Positions 23,184 through 34,371 of a stretch of 64,000 bases of DNA are shown one piece after another. The stretch is from the NCBI GenBank assembly GCA_036927565.1, contig JAYESD010000011.1:92293178-92357177 (forward strand). The letters are read 5' to 3'. A program made the position numbers and the translations under genes. The stretch's first letter is position 1, and every line of letters starts with the position of its first letter. This DNA comes from Tuctoria greenei (Eukaryota; Streptophyta; Magnoliopsida; Poales; Poaceae). The notes under the pieces were generated by a model. The model worked only from the letters and a program-made list of their open reading frames with translations, had not been told where the DNA came from and ran no database searches.

Positions 23184-24811
23184 TATCACCTAGGAAAATC
23201 CAATGTAGTGGCCAATGCCTTGATTAGATAAGGAGCAAGCCATCAACTCATAGTTCGGGAGTTGTTATCCGAGTTATGTAAGGAGTTTGAACAGTTGCAT
23301 CTTGGGTTCATGAATGAGATGGGAATGATGGAGTTAAATCTAACCCTAGAACAGGAAATTCGAGAAGGTCAGACAAAGGATAAGGAAATCCAAGAAATCA
23401 AGGAAAAGATCCAAGAAGGGAGAGAATTCAGATTTGATGAGGATGGCGATGGCACTCTATAGCTTGGGAAAAGAATTATTGTGCCTAATGTGAAGCATAT
23501 CTGCGAGGTGATATTGAATTAGGAACATAAATCACTTTACTCCATTCATCCCAGTTGTGCGAAGATGTACAAGGACTTGTAAGTGTGCTACTGGTGGGAT
23601 GGCATAAAAAGGGACATAGCTGAATATGTTGCATTATGTGACACGTGTCAACGAGTGAAGGCTGAATATCAATGACCAGTTGGACTATTGCAGCCATTGA
23701 AGATACTGGAATGGAAGTGGGAATAAATCGATATGGACTTCATAGTTCGATTAACGCGAACCCAGTCCTGCTATGACTCCATATGGGTTATTGGATCGGT
23801 TGAGGAAATCTGCTCATTTTGTTCATGTCAAGACCAAGTACGCCGCAACACAGTTAGTCGAGTTATATATGGAGAATATCGTATGTCGGCATGGAGTTCT
23901 GAAAAGGATAGTCTCGCACCGTGGTTCTCAATTCACCTCTAGGTTCTGGGGGAAACTACACGAAGTTGGTACCCGGTTAAATTTTAGCTCCGCATATCAC
24001 CTGCACACTAATGGGCAAACTCAGTGGACAAACCTGACATTAGAGCATATGTTCAGGGCTTGCGCTTTGAAGCATGGACGCATCTAGGACAAGAGCTTGC
24101 CATATTCTGAATTCTCATATAACAGTAGTTGCCAAGTTAGCTTGAAAATGTCGCCCTATGAAGCACTATACAGGTGGAAGTGTGGGACACCTTTGTTTTG
24201 GAATGAAACAGGAGAAAACCAAGTGTTTGAGACCTGATGTGATACAAGATGTTGAAAAGCAGGTTCAAGTAATACTTGAGAACCTAAGGGCTGCTTAGTC
24301 AAGGCAAAAAGGCTATGCGGATAATCAGTGAAGAAATTTAGCTTTTGAAGTTGGAGGCTTCGTGTATCTCAAAGTGTCATCTATGCGAGGTCATAAGCGA
24401 TTTAACATCAAAGGCAAGTTGGCACCCCGATATATCAGACCATTCAAGATTTTGGACAAATGTAGAAAAGTGGCATATAAGTTGGAGATGCCAGCACATC
24501 TTTCTGAAGTTCATGATGTATTCCATGTTTCTCAGCTCAAGAAGTGCTTAAGGGTACCGAAAGAACATGTACCAATGGATGAATTGGGGTTAGAGGAAGA
24601 TTTGACCTATGCCGAGCAACCTATCAAAATCTTGGAAACAAAGGATAGACTAACAAGAAGCAAGGTGATTCAATGGTGCAAAGTACAATGGAAGCATCAT
24701 ACTGAATATGAAGAACCTTGGGAGCGTGAAGATGATCTCAAGAAAGAATTTTCCTATCTTTTTCCTTCTACGTTGAATCTCGAGAGCGAGATTCATTTTA
24801 ATGGGGGGTAG
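23184..24811 (+). pseudogene. pol: RNase H end, integrase and chromodomain-like tail of chromovirus D (broken)
   Basis: Order: the RNase H/integrase link, an HHCC finger (YSIHPSCAKMYKDL, then LCDTCQRVK near 23630), the integrase core (IDMDF near 23735), and the C-terminal GHKRFNIKGKLAPRY segment. Last comes the tail with VQWKHHTEYEEPWEREDDL near 24690-24740. Two catalytic residues are gone: the second Asp is His (VSHRGSQF, near 23918) and the Glu is Gln (QTQWTN, near 24022). Numerous stops (for example near 23229, 23461 and 23521) and a frameshift near 23790 confirm long decay. The chromodomain-like tail is the best preserved part. Confidence 0.85.
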
Positions 24812-24814
24812 GTT
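24799..24814 (+). other. Polypurine tract of chromovirus D
   Basis: AATGGGGGGTAGGTT immediately before the LTR start TGTAACACCC. Confidence 0.75.
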
Positions 24815-24949
24815 TGTAACACCCTCATTTTCATCCATCATGCGATTCATTCATTCTTATACATGTCTAACATAATGTAACACAAAAAGGAACAAGATTA
24901 AAATGAATTATAGCCAAAATAGCAATTAATAGCATGGCTTAGTACACAC

Positions 24950-25985
24950 TTGTCTGGATTGGACCTCGGAAGTCTGCTTTAGCTATTGTTATCCCCCGGA
25001 CTTTTCCGCTAATTGCTAAGGATTAGTCCGAAAATCGGTTTTGATGTTCTCCAGACTAGTCTGTTGATTTTGCAGACTAATCTGGTTTTGTTTCTATTCC
25101 TATATAGACTTGTCTGTTGCATATAGGAACTAGTTTGATGATCGCTACTGGAAACTCCCAAACACTTGGTCCATATTTGAAATTGGACACACCCCGGACA
25201 TGTCCGGCCTGGTACCGGACTTGTCCGATTGACTTTCTGATCTTGGACACACTTGTCTGGCATTGCACTGGACTTATCCGTTGAACATTATGTACCCTAC
25301 CTAACTTGTCAGGCCTCACTACGGACTAGTCCGGTATGTAGGGTTTTGACTCAGATTCTATTTTTCCTCAATGATGAGTTATTGGGTAATTGCCTTAGCT
25401 GGGCCAAAGAACATTGTGCCTCACCCCTTAGGAGCCCAAGTGGGACCCTACCTAAGGCCCTGCTTGTCTCCACCAACTATTACTTGGAATCCTCCCCAAT
25501 CTCACTCGTCCCCTCCTATATAAATACCATAACACCCACCATTTACCCCTTTGGCACATTAGACGAATCCCAGCGCCTACTCTCTTCATAGTCGTCGCTC
25601 TTCATGGGAGAAGAAGGAAGGGAAGGGAAAGAAGAAGAAGGAGAGGAAAGAATCAAGCGAGACTGTAATCACTGCTGCGATCTTCATCAATTCTTCGATA
25701 TCAACTCTCTTCTTCGTCAATTCTTGATCTTCATCGGATCTAGACATCAAGTTCTTGAGTTTCATCGAATCCTCAACCTTTGAACCCTAGGATTCGCGGT
25801 AAATACCTTAGATCAATCTTTCATACATCAGTAATGGTTCCATATTAACTCAAACCATGCTCTAGTTGGAAATTCGCTAAAACTCGAGTCGTAGCGGACT
25901 TGTCTGGTCTACTATAGATTAGTCTGTTGAACTTTCTAGTCCAGAGCAAACATGTCCAGCCCATGGTGCGGACTAGTCCGGTCCT
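24950..25985 (+). repeat. Cluster of CGGACTAGTCCG-type palindromes in chromovirus D LTR
   Basis: Perfect 12-bp palindromes occur at 25322-25333 and 25969-25980. At least eight one- or two-mismatch variants (CGGACTTGTCCG, CCGGACATGTCCGG and similar) occur between 24950 and 25985. The same palindrome dominates the LTRs of both Sirevirus-like elements in this window. Confidence 0.8.
25517..25526 (+). promoter_or_regulatory. TATA box of chromovirus D LTR
   Basis: TATATAAATA about 700 bp into the LTR, after a pyrimidine-rich stretch. It is the only strong TATA box in a sensible position. Confidence 0.6.
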
Positions 25986-27716
25986 TCAATTTTGGAATTC
26001 CTGGTACTTCTTTAGTTTTCTCCGAAATAACTCGAAACTTGCTCTAACATGTAAAACATAATTGTAACTAGTTAGTAAGCAACAATAGCAACCTAGTAAC
26101 ATGTATTACATCATAATTGCATCATCATTCCATGGCATATTGAGTACTATGTGAGCATTTATTGAATGTAATATTTGTTTCGCATGCTTGTTGCGTGGAA
26201 TAGAAGGTAACGCTCGAGAGGGTGCTTACAAGGACCTTTAGCACCAGAACTTCAAAGCTTTTGATCCAAACCAGCCTCAAGAGCACGGCAAGTGTCCTTG
26301 AACATTTTGATCCCGATTTGAAATGTTTTGTTTGTAAAACTTCGTGCTTGTGTAAAATTGATGGGAAACGCAAGATAGGTTTTTACTAGACTTGTATGGC
26401 CACCCTTGTCACTTGGGATATATTATAAAGAGTCGGGAAGGCTATTTTACAGTTTTGCTTCACTGAACTTAATTGGGATTGAAAATACCTAAATGACTCA
26501 TTATGAATTAATAGACTATGTGAATTGATGATAATGATTACTTAAGTAACATGGGACTTTGGAGATCTAAGCAAGCATGGGTTGTGGACTGGGTTAGATT
26601 ATATGGTGGTTTTGCATTCCTTAGATCTAAGGACCTGTTCATGCGAGAATAAGCCAAGACAACAGTTCCACCACAAGGCCAAGTATAGGTGTGGTGTAGT
26701 TGAATATTTAGGTGTGCTGCTGGTATTGTATGGACTATTGGATGGTGCGAGGAATGGGAGTCAAGGAGGGCTACCCTTGGATCTACATGGCACACGAGGG
26801 GGCTCGTGGGTGGGAGAATGGAGATCCAAACCCGCCGGTGAAACCTTTGTGGGTCTGTACATACTAGTAGTCCCTTTTGAAAGGCTATTTTGTGATCTCA
26901 TGGCCACGCACCAAAGGAAGTGTGATAAGGCATAATAGATGTTATTAGTCACCATAAAGTGATGAAATCACAAACATGTGGGTAAAGTGGTACAACCTCT
27001 GCGGAGTGTTAAAAACTATCATGATAGTCCTGCTCCCTGTTATGAGCACCTGGACAACTTCCATTTTTAGAGTTGCAATTGGGATTTGGGATGGTTTTGG
27101 ATATTGTTATGATATGGGTTATGCATATGAGTATGGTTGGTTATGAAGGTGAGAAATTGGCATATAGATGGTTATTAAATTGATGGATGAGGTATGATGG
27201 TAATTGAGAATGATGGATAGGGATTATGATATTTTCCTGGGATATGGTGGGAATTAAAATCACATAGACATTTTAGACTGCCTTCACATGTTTATGAAAT
27301 GTAATTTTCTGCAATTAGCCATTTATTATCATCCTTGTTTTTAGCTACATGTCATATTTTCCTACACTTGCTGAGTACGACATGTACTCACCCTTGCAAT
27401 TTCTCCACGAATAGTTTCAAGTGATGCTTGGGAGTATCATGAGGATCATGAGGTGTTCTAGGATGTGTGCCATCATCAATTGCCTGTGGGTTGGAGCCAC
27501 GATATGCCTAGTTTAGTTATCATTCCGCTGCAATAGCAATAATTAGATACTTGTAATTCGTGAACCATTGGTTTATTGTAATAAGGTTTCTATTTACTCT
27601 TGTAATGTGAATATTTTTTGTATATCTTTTGTGAGGTTGTCGTGTATGTGTTATGAACATCCTGGACACACATATGCAATGACTGGTTCATCCGCGGAAC
27701 CGGGTGTCACAGTTCC

Positions 27717-28320
27717 CTGAGCACCTAGCGTCCACTGGGGGCTGGGACCCAGAGGCGTCTTGATCTTCGGGGCCCCCTAGGGGAACCCAATCACCCTCCG
27801 AGGGCTGGGACCCAGAGACAACTTGGTTGTCATGACCCCCTGCGGGATCCAAGCCGTGGGGCTCAAAACTAGTGGCAGTGGCCTCGTCCGCCCCTTGGGG
27901 CTGCTAGGGACCGGGTCGCTCTACAACCAAGACCATGCTTACCACTTCGGTCGTGGCAGCGATGGAGAGGTATAGAGGCTCCTTGGGCTCCAGAGCCACC
28001 ATGATGGGCGGCGACGTAAGTTGTTGCTTCAGCTCTCGGAACACCTTCTATACTTTCTCGATCTAGAAAAATGGTTCGGACATGCGCAACAGCTTGAGGA
28101 ATGGTATGTATCGCTCAATCAGTCTAGAGATAAACCGGCTGAGCGCTTTCAGGCAACTTACAAGCTTCTGCACGTCCTTGACATGGGCTGGAGGCTGCAT
28201 CATCTCCACAACCTTGATCCTCTAAGGGTTGGCCTCGATCCCTCGCTGCGAGACCAAGAAACCAAGGAGCTTCCCTGCTGAGACTTCGAACACACACTTG
28301 TCTAGGTTGAACTTTGTGCA
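27717..28320 (-). pseudogene. RT connection and start of RNase H of Tat-2
   Basis: Minus-strand reading recovers the RT thumb/connection: FLVSQRGIEANP near 28260, VQKLVSCLKALSRFISRL near 28140, then an RNase H-like start (EPLYLSIAATTEVVSMVLV near 27950). Downstream the sequence is a Gly/Pro/Asp-rich linker and ends at chromovirus D. A plus-strand open frame over 28021-28281 is the antisense shadow of this region. Confidence 0.7.
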
Positions 28321-28326
28321 TGTGGT

Positions 28327-28923
28327 TCATAGCCGGTTGAAGACTAAGGCGAGGTTGTCTAGTAATGATGCATGCGTTTGAATTTTGACTATGATATCAT
28401 CGACATACACCTCTACCAGGTCCCAAATGATGTCCCTAAATGTTTTATGCATGGCACGCACAAAAGTAGGGAGGGCATTCTTAAGACCATAAGGCATTGA
28501 GACACAACAATACAGGCCATCTACTTTTATAAATGTAGTGTGCTCTTCATTCTCTCTAGACTTAGGGATTTGTGGAACCTTGAGTAAGTGTCTAGAAAGC
28601 ATAGTAGATCGCAGCCTAAAGGAGAATCTACAATCTGATATATCCTAGGAGAGGGAAAGGATCTTTAGGACATGCCTTATTGAGGTTGGTGTAGTCGATG
28701 CACATTCGGAGCTTCCTGCTAGCCTTGGGGACCACAAAAGTGTTGGCCGGCCACCTAGGATGGTGGACCTCCCGTATGAAGCCAGCATTGAGTAGCTTCT
28801 TATCTCTTCACAGATGAAGTTGTGCCGCTCAATGGACTTCTTCCGTGGCCTCTGTTGTGTCGACCGAGCATCGGGATAGATCTTCAAATGGTGCTCGATC
28901 ACCTTCCTGGGGATGCCGGGCAT
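28327..28923 (-). pseudogene. Reverse transcriptase of Tat-2 (broken)
   Basis: The N-terminal end (MPGIPRKVIEHHLKIYPDARS, near 28923-28860) is the usual lead-in to RT in this group. The first catalytic Asp region reads LCFLDTYS. The palm motif YVDDIIV (about 28388-28410) is intact in a frame that also has MPYGLKNALPTF. At least two frameshifts lie between 28610 and 28850. RT copies genomic RNA to DNA; this copy cannot be translated as one domain. Confidence 0.82.
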
Positions 28924-29284
28924 CTACGATGACTGTCAGGCAAACACATTGACATTAGCCCGTAGGAAGGCGATGAGTGCGTATTTCTGCTTGCTGTCAA
29001 GACTCCCCGCGATATGGGTGGTCTGGGCAACATCGGAACCAATCTGGACAGCTTTGATGGGGACATCATCGCTATCAGAGGGCTGCACCCGAGGTGCAGC
29101 TGCGGAGTTGCGTTGCGCGAGCTTCGCGAGGGCTGACTCGGTCTAGCATTGCCTGGGGCAGGTGCTAGGGCTGCTGCAAGTGCTTGGAGTTCCTCAAAGG
29201 CTGACACTACAGTAGAGCAGTCTCCACAGATCTTGAGGACACCGGAAGGAGTTGGCATCTTCAAGACAAGATAGTCATAGTGGG

Positions 29285-29877
29285 CTACAACCATGAATCG
29301 GTACAGGAGGGCCTATCGAGGATAGCATTGTAGGGAAGGCTCACCTCGGTGATGTCGAACAAAATGTTCTCCGTCCTGAAGCTCTCGGGTGTCCTGAAGG
29401 TCACCCAGAGATGGATTTTGCCATACAGGACGATATTCCCTGGTCCCACCCCCGAGAATTGGCTCGAGGGGTGAGTTTGTACACTGGGATGTGCAGCTTG
29501 TCGAAGGCCACAGGACTGATGAGGTTGAGGTTGGATCCGCAATCTATCAAGACGCGGTAAAGCTTGACGCTAGTGATGGTGGGGGCGACGAGGAGGGGCA
29601 GGAGCCCGGCTCCTGCCATGTTAACAGGGTAGTCGGAGGCATCGAAACTAATTGGCGTCTCAATCCACCTGTGATGCGTCATCGTGGTGTGGGTAGGAGC
29701 TACCGAAGCCACTGCTAGGCACAGGGTCATGAGTGTGTTCGGGGAAACATGATCCCAAGGTCCCCCATAGATGACGTGGAGTGCTTTGCCACACTTGTGG
29801 TCGCCGTTGGGGTCGAAGTCCTCAACCTGGTGGACTGTCTCAACAACCCATTTAGGATTTTGGAATTCCATCTCCAC
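29285..29877 (-). pseudogene. Protease region of Tat-2 (broken)
   Basis: Minus-strand frame beginning MEMEFQNPKWVVETVHQ, with the WDHVSPNTLMTL spacer and the retropepsin motif VLIDCGSNLNLIS, in which the residue after Asp is Cys. ISFDASDYP upstream matches the same segment in Tat-1 (ITFDATDCP), confirming the family. A frameshift near 29440 separates it from the downstream ILDRPS segment, equivalent to ILGRP in Tat-1. Confidence 0.8.
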
Positions 29878-29985
29878 GTCTTTGTCGACCTACAGGTCAA
29901 CCTTCGTGGCTAGTTCAGGTTTCTGATGAAAAGCTTGATCTCCACCATTGTGATGGAAGCGCAACCACATTTTAAAGAAAAAATC
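29878..29985 (-). other. Gag-less junction of Tat-2
   Basis: Only 108 bp lie between the PBS and the protease-proximal coding, where Tat-1 has over 1.3 kb including gag. I see no gag motif. An internal deletion is the simplest explanation. Confidence 0.65.
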
Positions 29986-30004
29986 CCCTTCCTAGCACAA
30001 CAAA
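29986..30004 (-). other. Primer binding site region of Tat-2
   Basis: On the minus strand the LTR end CTTCGACA is followed by TTTGTTGTGCTAGGAAGGG, a diverged form of the Tat-1 site. Confidence 0.55.
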
Positions 30005-30381
30005 TGTCGAAGGGTTCTTGTGGCACTTCCCATGGACCTGCTTTGAGAGCAGCCCACAGAGGTTCTTGATCAGTGGGGCCTAGTCCTCAGGCGAGGTTGC
30101 GCGTATGAGAGATGGGTGAGATGGTGGTTTTACGTGGTTCGAGCCGCCAAAACGTAATACCGTACTCCATGGTGTGAGATGTATTGTCTGAGTATCGTGT
30201 CCCTTGCAATGTAGGCTACCCGGTCCTTTTATAGTAAGTCGGAGCACCATACAAGTGAGACTTAGGGCCCGACAGGTGACCCCGCGGTGATCTTATCCTA
30301 AAAGGGGTGAAGCTTCTCTGCTACACTACCTCTGAACGCAGCTTGGAGACTCGTTGTCTATTCGTCTCAGACGCTAGTGGT
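30005..30381 (-). repeat. 5' LTR of Tat-2, distal piece
   Basis: The promoter-distal part of the LTR. It contains TTTTACGTGGTTCGAGCC (near 30130) as in Tat-1 and a minus-strand TATAAAAGG (plus 30225-30233). The LTR continues at 55919-56607. The break is the Sirevirus-1 insertion, flanked by GTGGT at 30377-30381 and GTGGC at 55919-55923. Confidence 0.8.
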
Positions 30382-30659
30382 TGAAAGTGCATCTAGGATC
30401 CCCGTGGGTTTTGGATGATTGATGACGACAATTAAGTAACTAATGATCTCAGTGATCTTAAGCACAGGTGTGGATTCAAGCGGAAACACAATCCCTCAAA
30501 AAGGAAAAGGATGAAAATGGCGATGTCAACTCGAAAAGAAGAAACTAGGGTTTCTAGCGTGTCGAGTGTAGACTAGCCAAATATGTGTAAGGATGTGTGT
30601 GTGAATTGCATTGAGATCAAGTTGGGAGCTCAAAGCGGTTTAGAGATCAAAACCTAATG

Positions 30660-31240
30660 AGAGAAGAGAGTTGGAACTAGTCTGGCAGGAGTGGCCGGAC
30701 TAGTCCGTGCAGGTGGCCAGACAAGTCCGCTCCTGGCCGGCCAAGTCCGTTTTCAGCCGGCCAGAAGGGTCTGACTGAGTTTGGACTAGTCCGTAGTGGG
30801 ACGAACTAGTCCGGGTAGTCGTGGAGTGGGTTTTCGGGACTAAGTCCCAAAACCACGGACTTGTCCGTTTGAGTCCGGACCAAGAGGTCCTGACTGAGAT
30901 CGGACTAGTTCGCCCTGGTGGCCAGACTAGTCCGGGTTTGGAGGGAAGTGGAGTTTCAGTGACCGAGTCTGGGTAGGCAGGACTAGTCCGCCCTGGGGGC
31001 CGGACTAGTCAGTTGTCTCCAGACTGGTCCGTTTTCACACGGAACAAAAGATTTTGTGTGAGATCAGACTAGTCTGGTCTTGACTGGACTAGACCGTCAT
31101 TAAGTGATTGTTTGAATTTGAAGTTTGGCGGGTAGTGTGACGATTGTCGTGCAGTGCGACAGGTTTGAGGGACGTCAGTGGTCCCAAAGGTCGGACTAGT
31201 CCGGGCCGTAGGCCAGACTAGTCCGCCCATCTGCTGAAGT
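30660..31240 (+). repeat. Palindrome cluster in Sirevirus-1 LTR (upstream of TATA)
   Basis: More than a dozen copies of CGGACTAGTCCG or close variants in 580 bp, perfect at 30696-30707 and 31192-31203, ending just before the TATA box. A further pair lies at 31918-31955 near the LTR end. Clustered palindromes in LTRs are a known Sirevirus trait; this exact word differs from the forms I know from maize. Confidence 0.85.
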
Positions 31241-31263
31241 CAGCAGTATGGGCTGGGAACCTC

Positions 31264-31271
31264 TATAAATA
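31264..31271 (+). promoter_or_regulatory. TATA box of Sirevirus-1 LTR
   Basis: TATAAATA preceded by GAACCTC, with AGAGGACCCTTGTG downstream. Sirevirus-2 has the same box at 62189-62196. Confidence 0.7.
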
Positions 31272-32035
31272 GAGGACCCTTGTGTTCATTTGAACTATTC
31301 CTTGAGCACTTTGAAACCCTAGCACCACCACAACAAACTTTGAGCCTCCAAAAGCCTCCTTGCCTACATTCCCTCTAAAACTAATTCTTGTGTGGATTAG
31401 GGTTTGGTGAGGTGAAGAAGAGGAAGAACACCGCTCTAGGCTCTCGGTTTGATCTCTTGCACTTGTGAATCTTTGTGATCTGTGGCTTGAGTTGATCTTT
31501 GTGATTTGTGATTGTATTTGTGGTGGGAGCCTCAGATTGTGAGAAGCCTCAACGAATCTTGTATTCACCCCTTTGTGATAGTGGAGAACCAAGTTAGGCC
31601 CTTGTGGTAAACTTCGGGAGGGAAGGGTTGTTGAACCCGGTCCTTTGTGGACTCCTAAACGGGGACGTAGATTCCTTTGTGGGATCGAACCTCGGGATAA
31701 AATCCTTGTGTCCCTTGTGTACTTTACTTTCACTTATCGCATATTGCTTCTAGGGTTAGCTTTACCAGTTTTGTTCATCACTCTTGTTTCATTGTGATTC
31801 TTAGCCTCACACTTGCTTCATAACTTGTTAAGGTTCACTAAGTCATTCTAACATACATTGCATCACAAGAATTGGACTAAAACTTGTTAGAAACTCTTTT
31901 TAGGCTTTCCCTGCAGGTGGACCGGACTAGTCCACCCCTGGACCGGACTAGTCCGCCCCCTGAGTACTGATCTCGTTTTATTAAGTCCTTTCAGGTCGAT
32001 TAGCCTATTCACCCCCCTCTAGGCAACTTTCAATT

Positions 32036-32047
32036 GGTATCAGAGCA
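32036..32047 (+). other. Primer binding site of Sirevirus-1 (initiator Met tRNA)
   Basis: TGGTATCAGAGC three bases after the LTR end. Confidence 0.9.
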
Positions 32048-32083
32048 GGACTCTCCCAAAGAGTCTAACAACTCGAGGAGAAG

Positions 32084-34371
32084 ATGGTTGGAGTGGGGTA
32101 TGACGAGGTCTCGACAAATGAGATCCAGGCAACCCAAGAGGAGGTGCTTGTCTACCAAGACAAGTCCACGCATGACGAAGAGACTCGCCATCTCAAGGCG
32201 AAACTTTGAGAGAAGTTGAAGATTCCAAAGGTTGACTCCTCAACCTCTACATAGGGTGGCACGATTAACTACAACCAATAAGGCTACAACTATGAACGCC
32301 TTGTCTCCAACAACCACTACCTTTCTATCCCATTGGGGAAACCTCCCCAATTCAATGGAAACAACTACGGGGTGTGGAAGCACAACATGAAGATCCATCT
32401 CGTGTCACTCAATCCCTATTTGTGGCAAATTGTGTTGACCGGAGTGAACATCCAGAAGAATGAAGAAGACATCACTCCGGAGCAAGCCGTGCTCCTTCAC
32501 CGCAATGACCAAGTAGCCGGAGTGATCATCTCATCTCTCTCAAGAGATGAGTTCAACCGAGTGGATGAACTTGGGGTGGCCAAAGATATTTGGGACACCC
32601 TCAAGACGGCTCATGAAGGCAACCGAGTCGTGAAGGAAGCCAAGATTGAGCTCCTTGAAGGAGAGATCGGGAGGTTTGCCATTATGGATGGTGAATCTCC
32701 CCAAGAAATGTACAACCGCCTAAAGCTGCTCATCAACAAGAGCAGATCTTGTGGCTGCACCAAGTGGACGGCCACGAAATGGTGAAGAGAATGATTCGGG
32801 TATTCATGCCTAGAGACGTCTCTCTTTGCTCCATGATACGAGATAGCCCGAGATTTGCCAAAATGACCCCTGAGGAGGTCCTAGGAAGGATCATCAACCA
32901 CGAGATCATGGAGAAGGAGGCAATCTTCTACAACGACCTCAAAAGGTTCACCACTTCGAAGATGAAGGATGTTGCATTCAAAGCGACATCCTCCTCAAAA
33001 GAGGAAAACAGAGATGATGAGGAGAGCCTTGATACCGATGAGGAAGAGGCCCTCTTCATCAACAACTTCAAGAGAATGATGAGAAGAAGAAAAGTAGGAT
33101 ACAAGCATGAGAGCAAGGGCAAAGAGAAGGCAAGGCCCAAAACCAAGAGGGCTTGCTATAATTGTGGCGAGTACGGGCACTTCATTGTAGATTGCCCACA
33201 TGAAGAGGGCAAGAAGAAGAAGGAGGGCAAGCCGCAAGAGAAGAAGTTCTATAAGAAGAAGAGGCCCTCCGGTCATGCTCACTTAGGCAAGGAATGGGAC
33301 TCTAATGATGAGTCCTCCTCGTCCGAAGACGAGGAGAAGATGGCAACCATAGCCATCGGGAGGAGCTCCAAGGGAAGCAAGCTTTACCCCAACCTCTACC
33401 ACCACAAGCAAACTTGCCTCATGGCAAAACAAGGAAGGAGAAAGGTTACTTCAAACTCATCCTCCTCCATATCCTCTCATGATAAATTTGATAGTGCTAG
33501 CGAAAACAAACACATGCTTAAGGACATAAGTAAGAGCACTTTGCGTAGAATGAAATTACTCTCGGATGAAATCTTTGAGAAGGAGGAGCTCATAGATAGG
33601 CAAGGGGACATGCTTATCCATGAAAAAGGAGACATGTAAAGAGCTCATTGAGCTCCTTGAGCTCGAGAGAGAGAAGAGCAAGGCATTAGAGCATGAACTT
33701 CCTTTAAGCAAGAAAACATGCTCAAGTCTTGAGGAGACAACCATTGAGCTCAAGGACGAACTTGGCAACTTGGCAAAGTTAACAACATCCTTGAGACTCA
33801 TGTTGAGTCCCTCAAGACCAATTTAGCCTCTTCCTCCAAAAGCTCATCCTCCTCAAAGGTTGCATCCGAAGCAATCTCTACTTGCAAATGCTCTAACTTG
33901 ATCCTTAAATTAAAGGACGAGCTTAAGTTGACTCAAGGCAAACAAGCACCTAAGGGTGGCATCTTTGACAAAGAGAAGGTGGCGTATGCACGAAGTGCAT
34001 ACACAAACACAAGACCTCCAAATGTCAAGGATGGTCTCAGTTATACTAGAGGTGGAAAGCAAAATGCTAAAACCTCCAATTATGACGAAGACTTGATAGT
34101 CTTTGTCAAAGGAAGCTCATCCCCAACTAAAATTGGGAAGAATACCTCAACTAGCACTAACATGCCTAAATCTGAACTGCATCCTCTCTTTCATGATTTT
34201 GATGCATCTTATGTTTTAATGAGGAACAAGTATGGAAAAGTTTATGCTAGATATGTTGTGCCAGCAAGAGCCCCAAACCTTGTGTGTGGGAGCCCAAGTG
34301 TCTCACTACTAACATCAAAGGACCCAACTCCGCTTGGGTACCTAAAAGGAAGACATAATCTTATTTTGTAG
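32084..34371 (+). pseudogene. gag: gag of Sirevirus-1 (broken)
   Basis: ATG 32084 opens MVGVGYDEVS. Stops at 32207 (TGA), 32252 (TAG) and 32279 (TAA) interrupt the N-terminus. The gag core follows (PPQFNGNNYGVWKHNMKIHL, LSRDEFNRVDELGVAKDIWD, 32333-32780). A frameshift near 32770 moves to another frame carrying VKRMIRVFMPRDVSLCSMI. An intact CCHC knuckle, CYNCGEYGHFIVDCP, lies at about 33150-33195, followed by a Lys-rich tail and an acidic/Ser-rich coiled-coil stretch (33300-33830). Frameshifts near 33630 and 33785 follow. The last frame runs to TAG at 34369 before the protease. Long gag with a coiled-coil C-terminus is usual for Sireviruses. Confidence 0.85.

Larger units (their letters stand above)
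23182..27711 (+). mobile_element. Chromovirus D: 3' part of a Ty3/gypsy element
   Basis: Coding resumes inside the RNase H end (YHLGKSNVVANAL) directly after copia-1's LTR. It runs through the integrase and chromodomain-like tail to a PPT and a 2.9-kb LTR. The 5' part should lie left of the window. The flank before the PPT (TTGAATCTCGAGAGCGAGATTC) resembles that of chromovirus A, so D is a relative with a different LTR. Its right terminus abuts Tat-2's RNase H region. Confidence 0.82.
24815..27711 (+). repeat. 3' LTR of chromovirus D
   Basis: 2897 bp. It begins TGTAACACCC and ends GGGTGTCACA, which form matching inverted ends. It carries TATATAAATA at 25517-25526 as likely core promoter and a cluster of CGGACTAGTCCG-type palindromes. 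There is no gene; short frames between 26,100 and 26,950 have no recognisable content. Confidence 0.85.
27712..30381 (-). mobile_element. Tat-2: Tat-like Ty3 element, part between chromovirus D and Sirevirus-1
   Basis: Read on the minus strand: end of the 5' LTR (30381-30005), PBS, a 108-bp stub where gag should be, protease, RT and start of RNase H, ending at chromovirus D's LTR terminus. The rest of its 5' LTR continues at 55919-56607 beyond Sirevirus-1. The remaining RNase H, integrase and 3' LTR are predicted left of the window. Gag is missing, so this was already a deleted copy, or lost gag later. Confidence 0.82.
30382..32032 (+). repeat. 5' LTR of Sirevirus-1
   Basis: 1651 bp, TGAAAGTGCATCTAGG to GGCAACTTTCA. 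The last 690 bp match 55232-55918 with about 5% difference by hand count. TATAAATA lies at 31264-31271. Palindrome clusters flank the promoter. Confidence 0.9.

Noticed and set aside
28021..28281. Plus-strand open frame of 86 codons
   Set aside because: Exact antisense shadow of Tat-2's RT/RNase H coding on the minus strand.
30660..31240. Palindrome cluster considered as CRISPR-like repeats or MITE ends
   Set aside because: Spacers are irregular and repeats are short palindromes in an LTR of a plant element. No terminal inverted repeat pair or target duplication encloses them.
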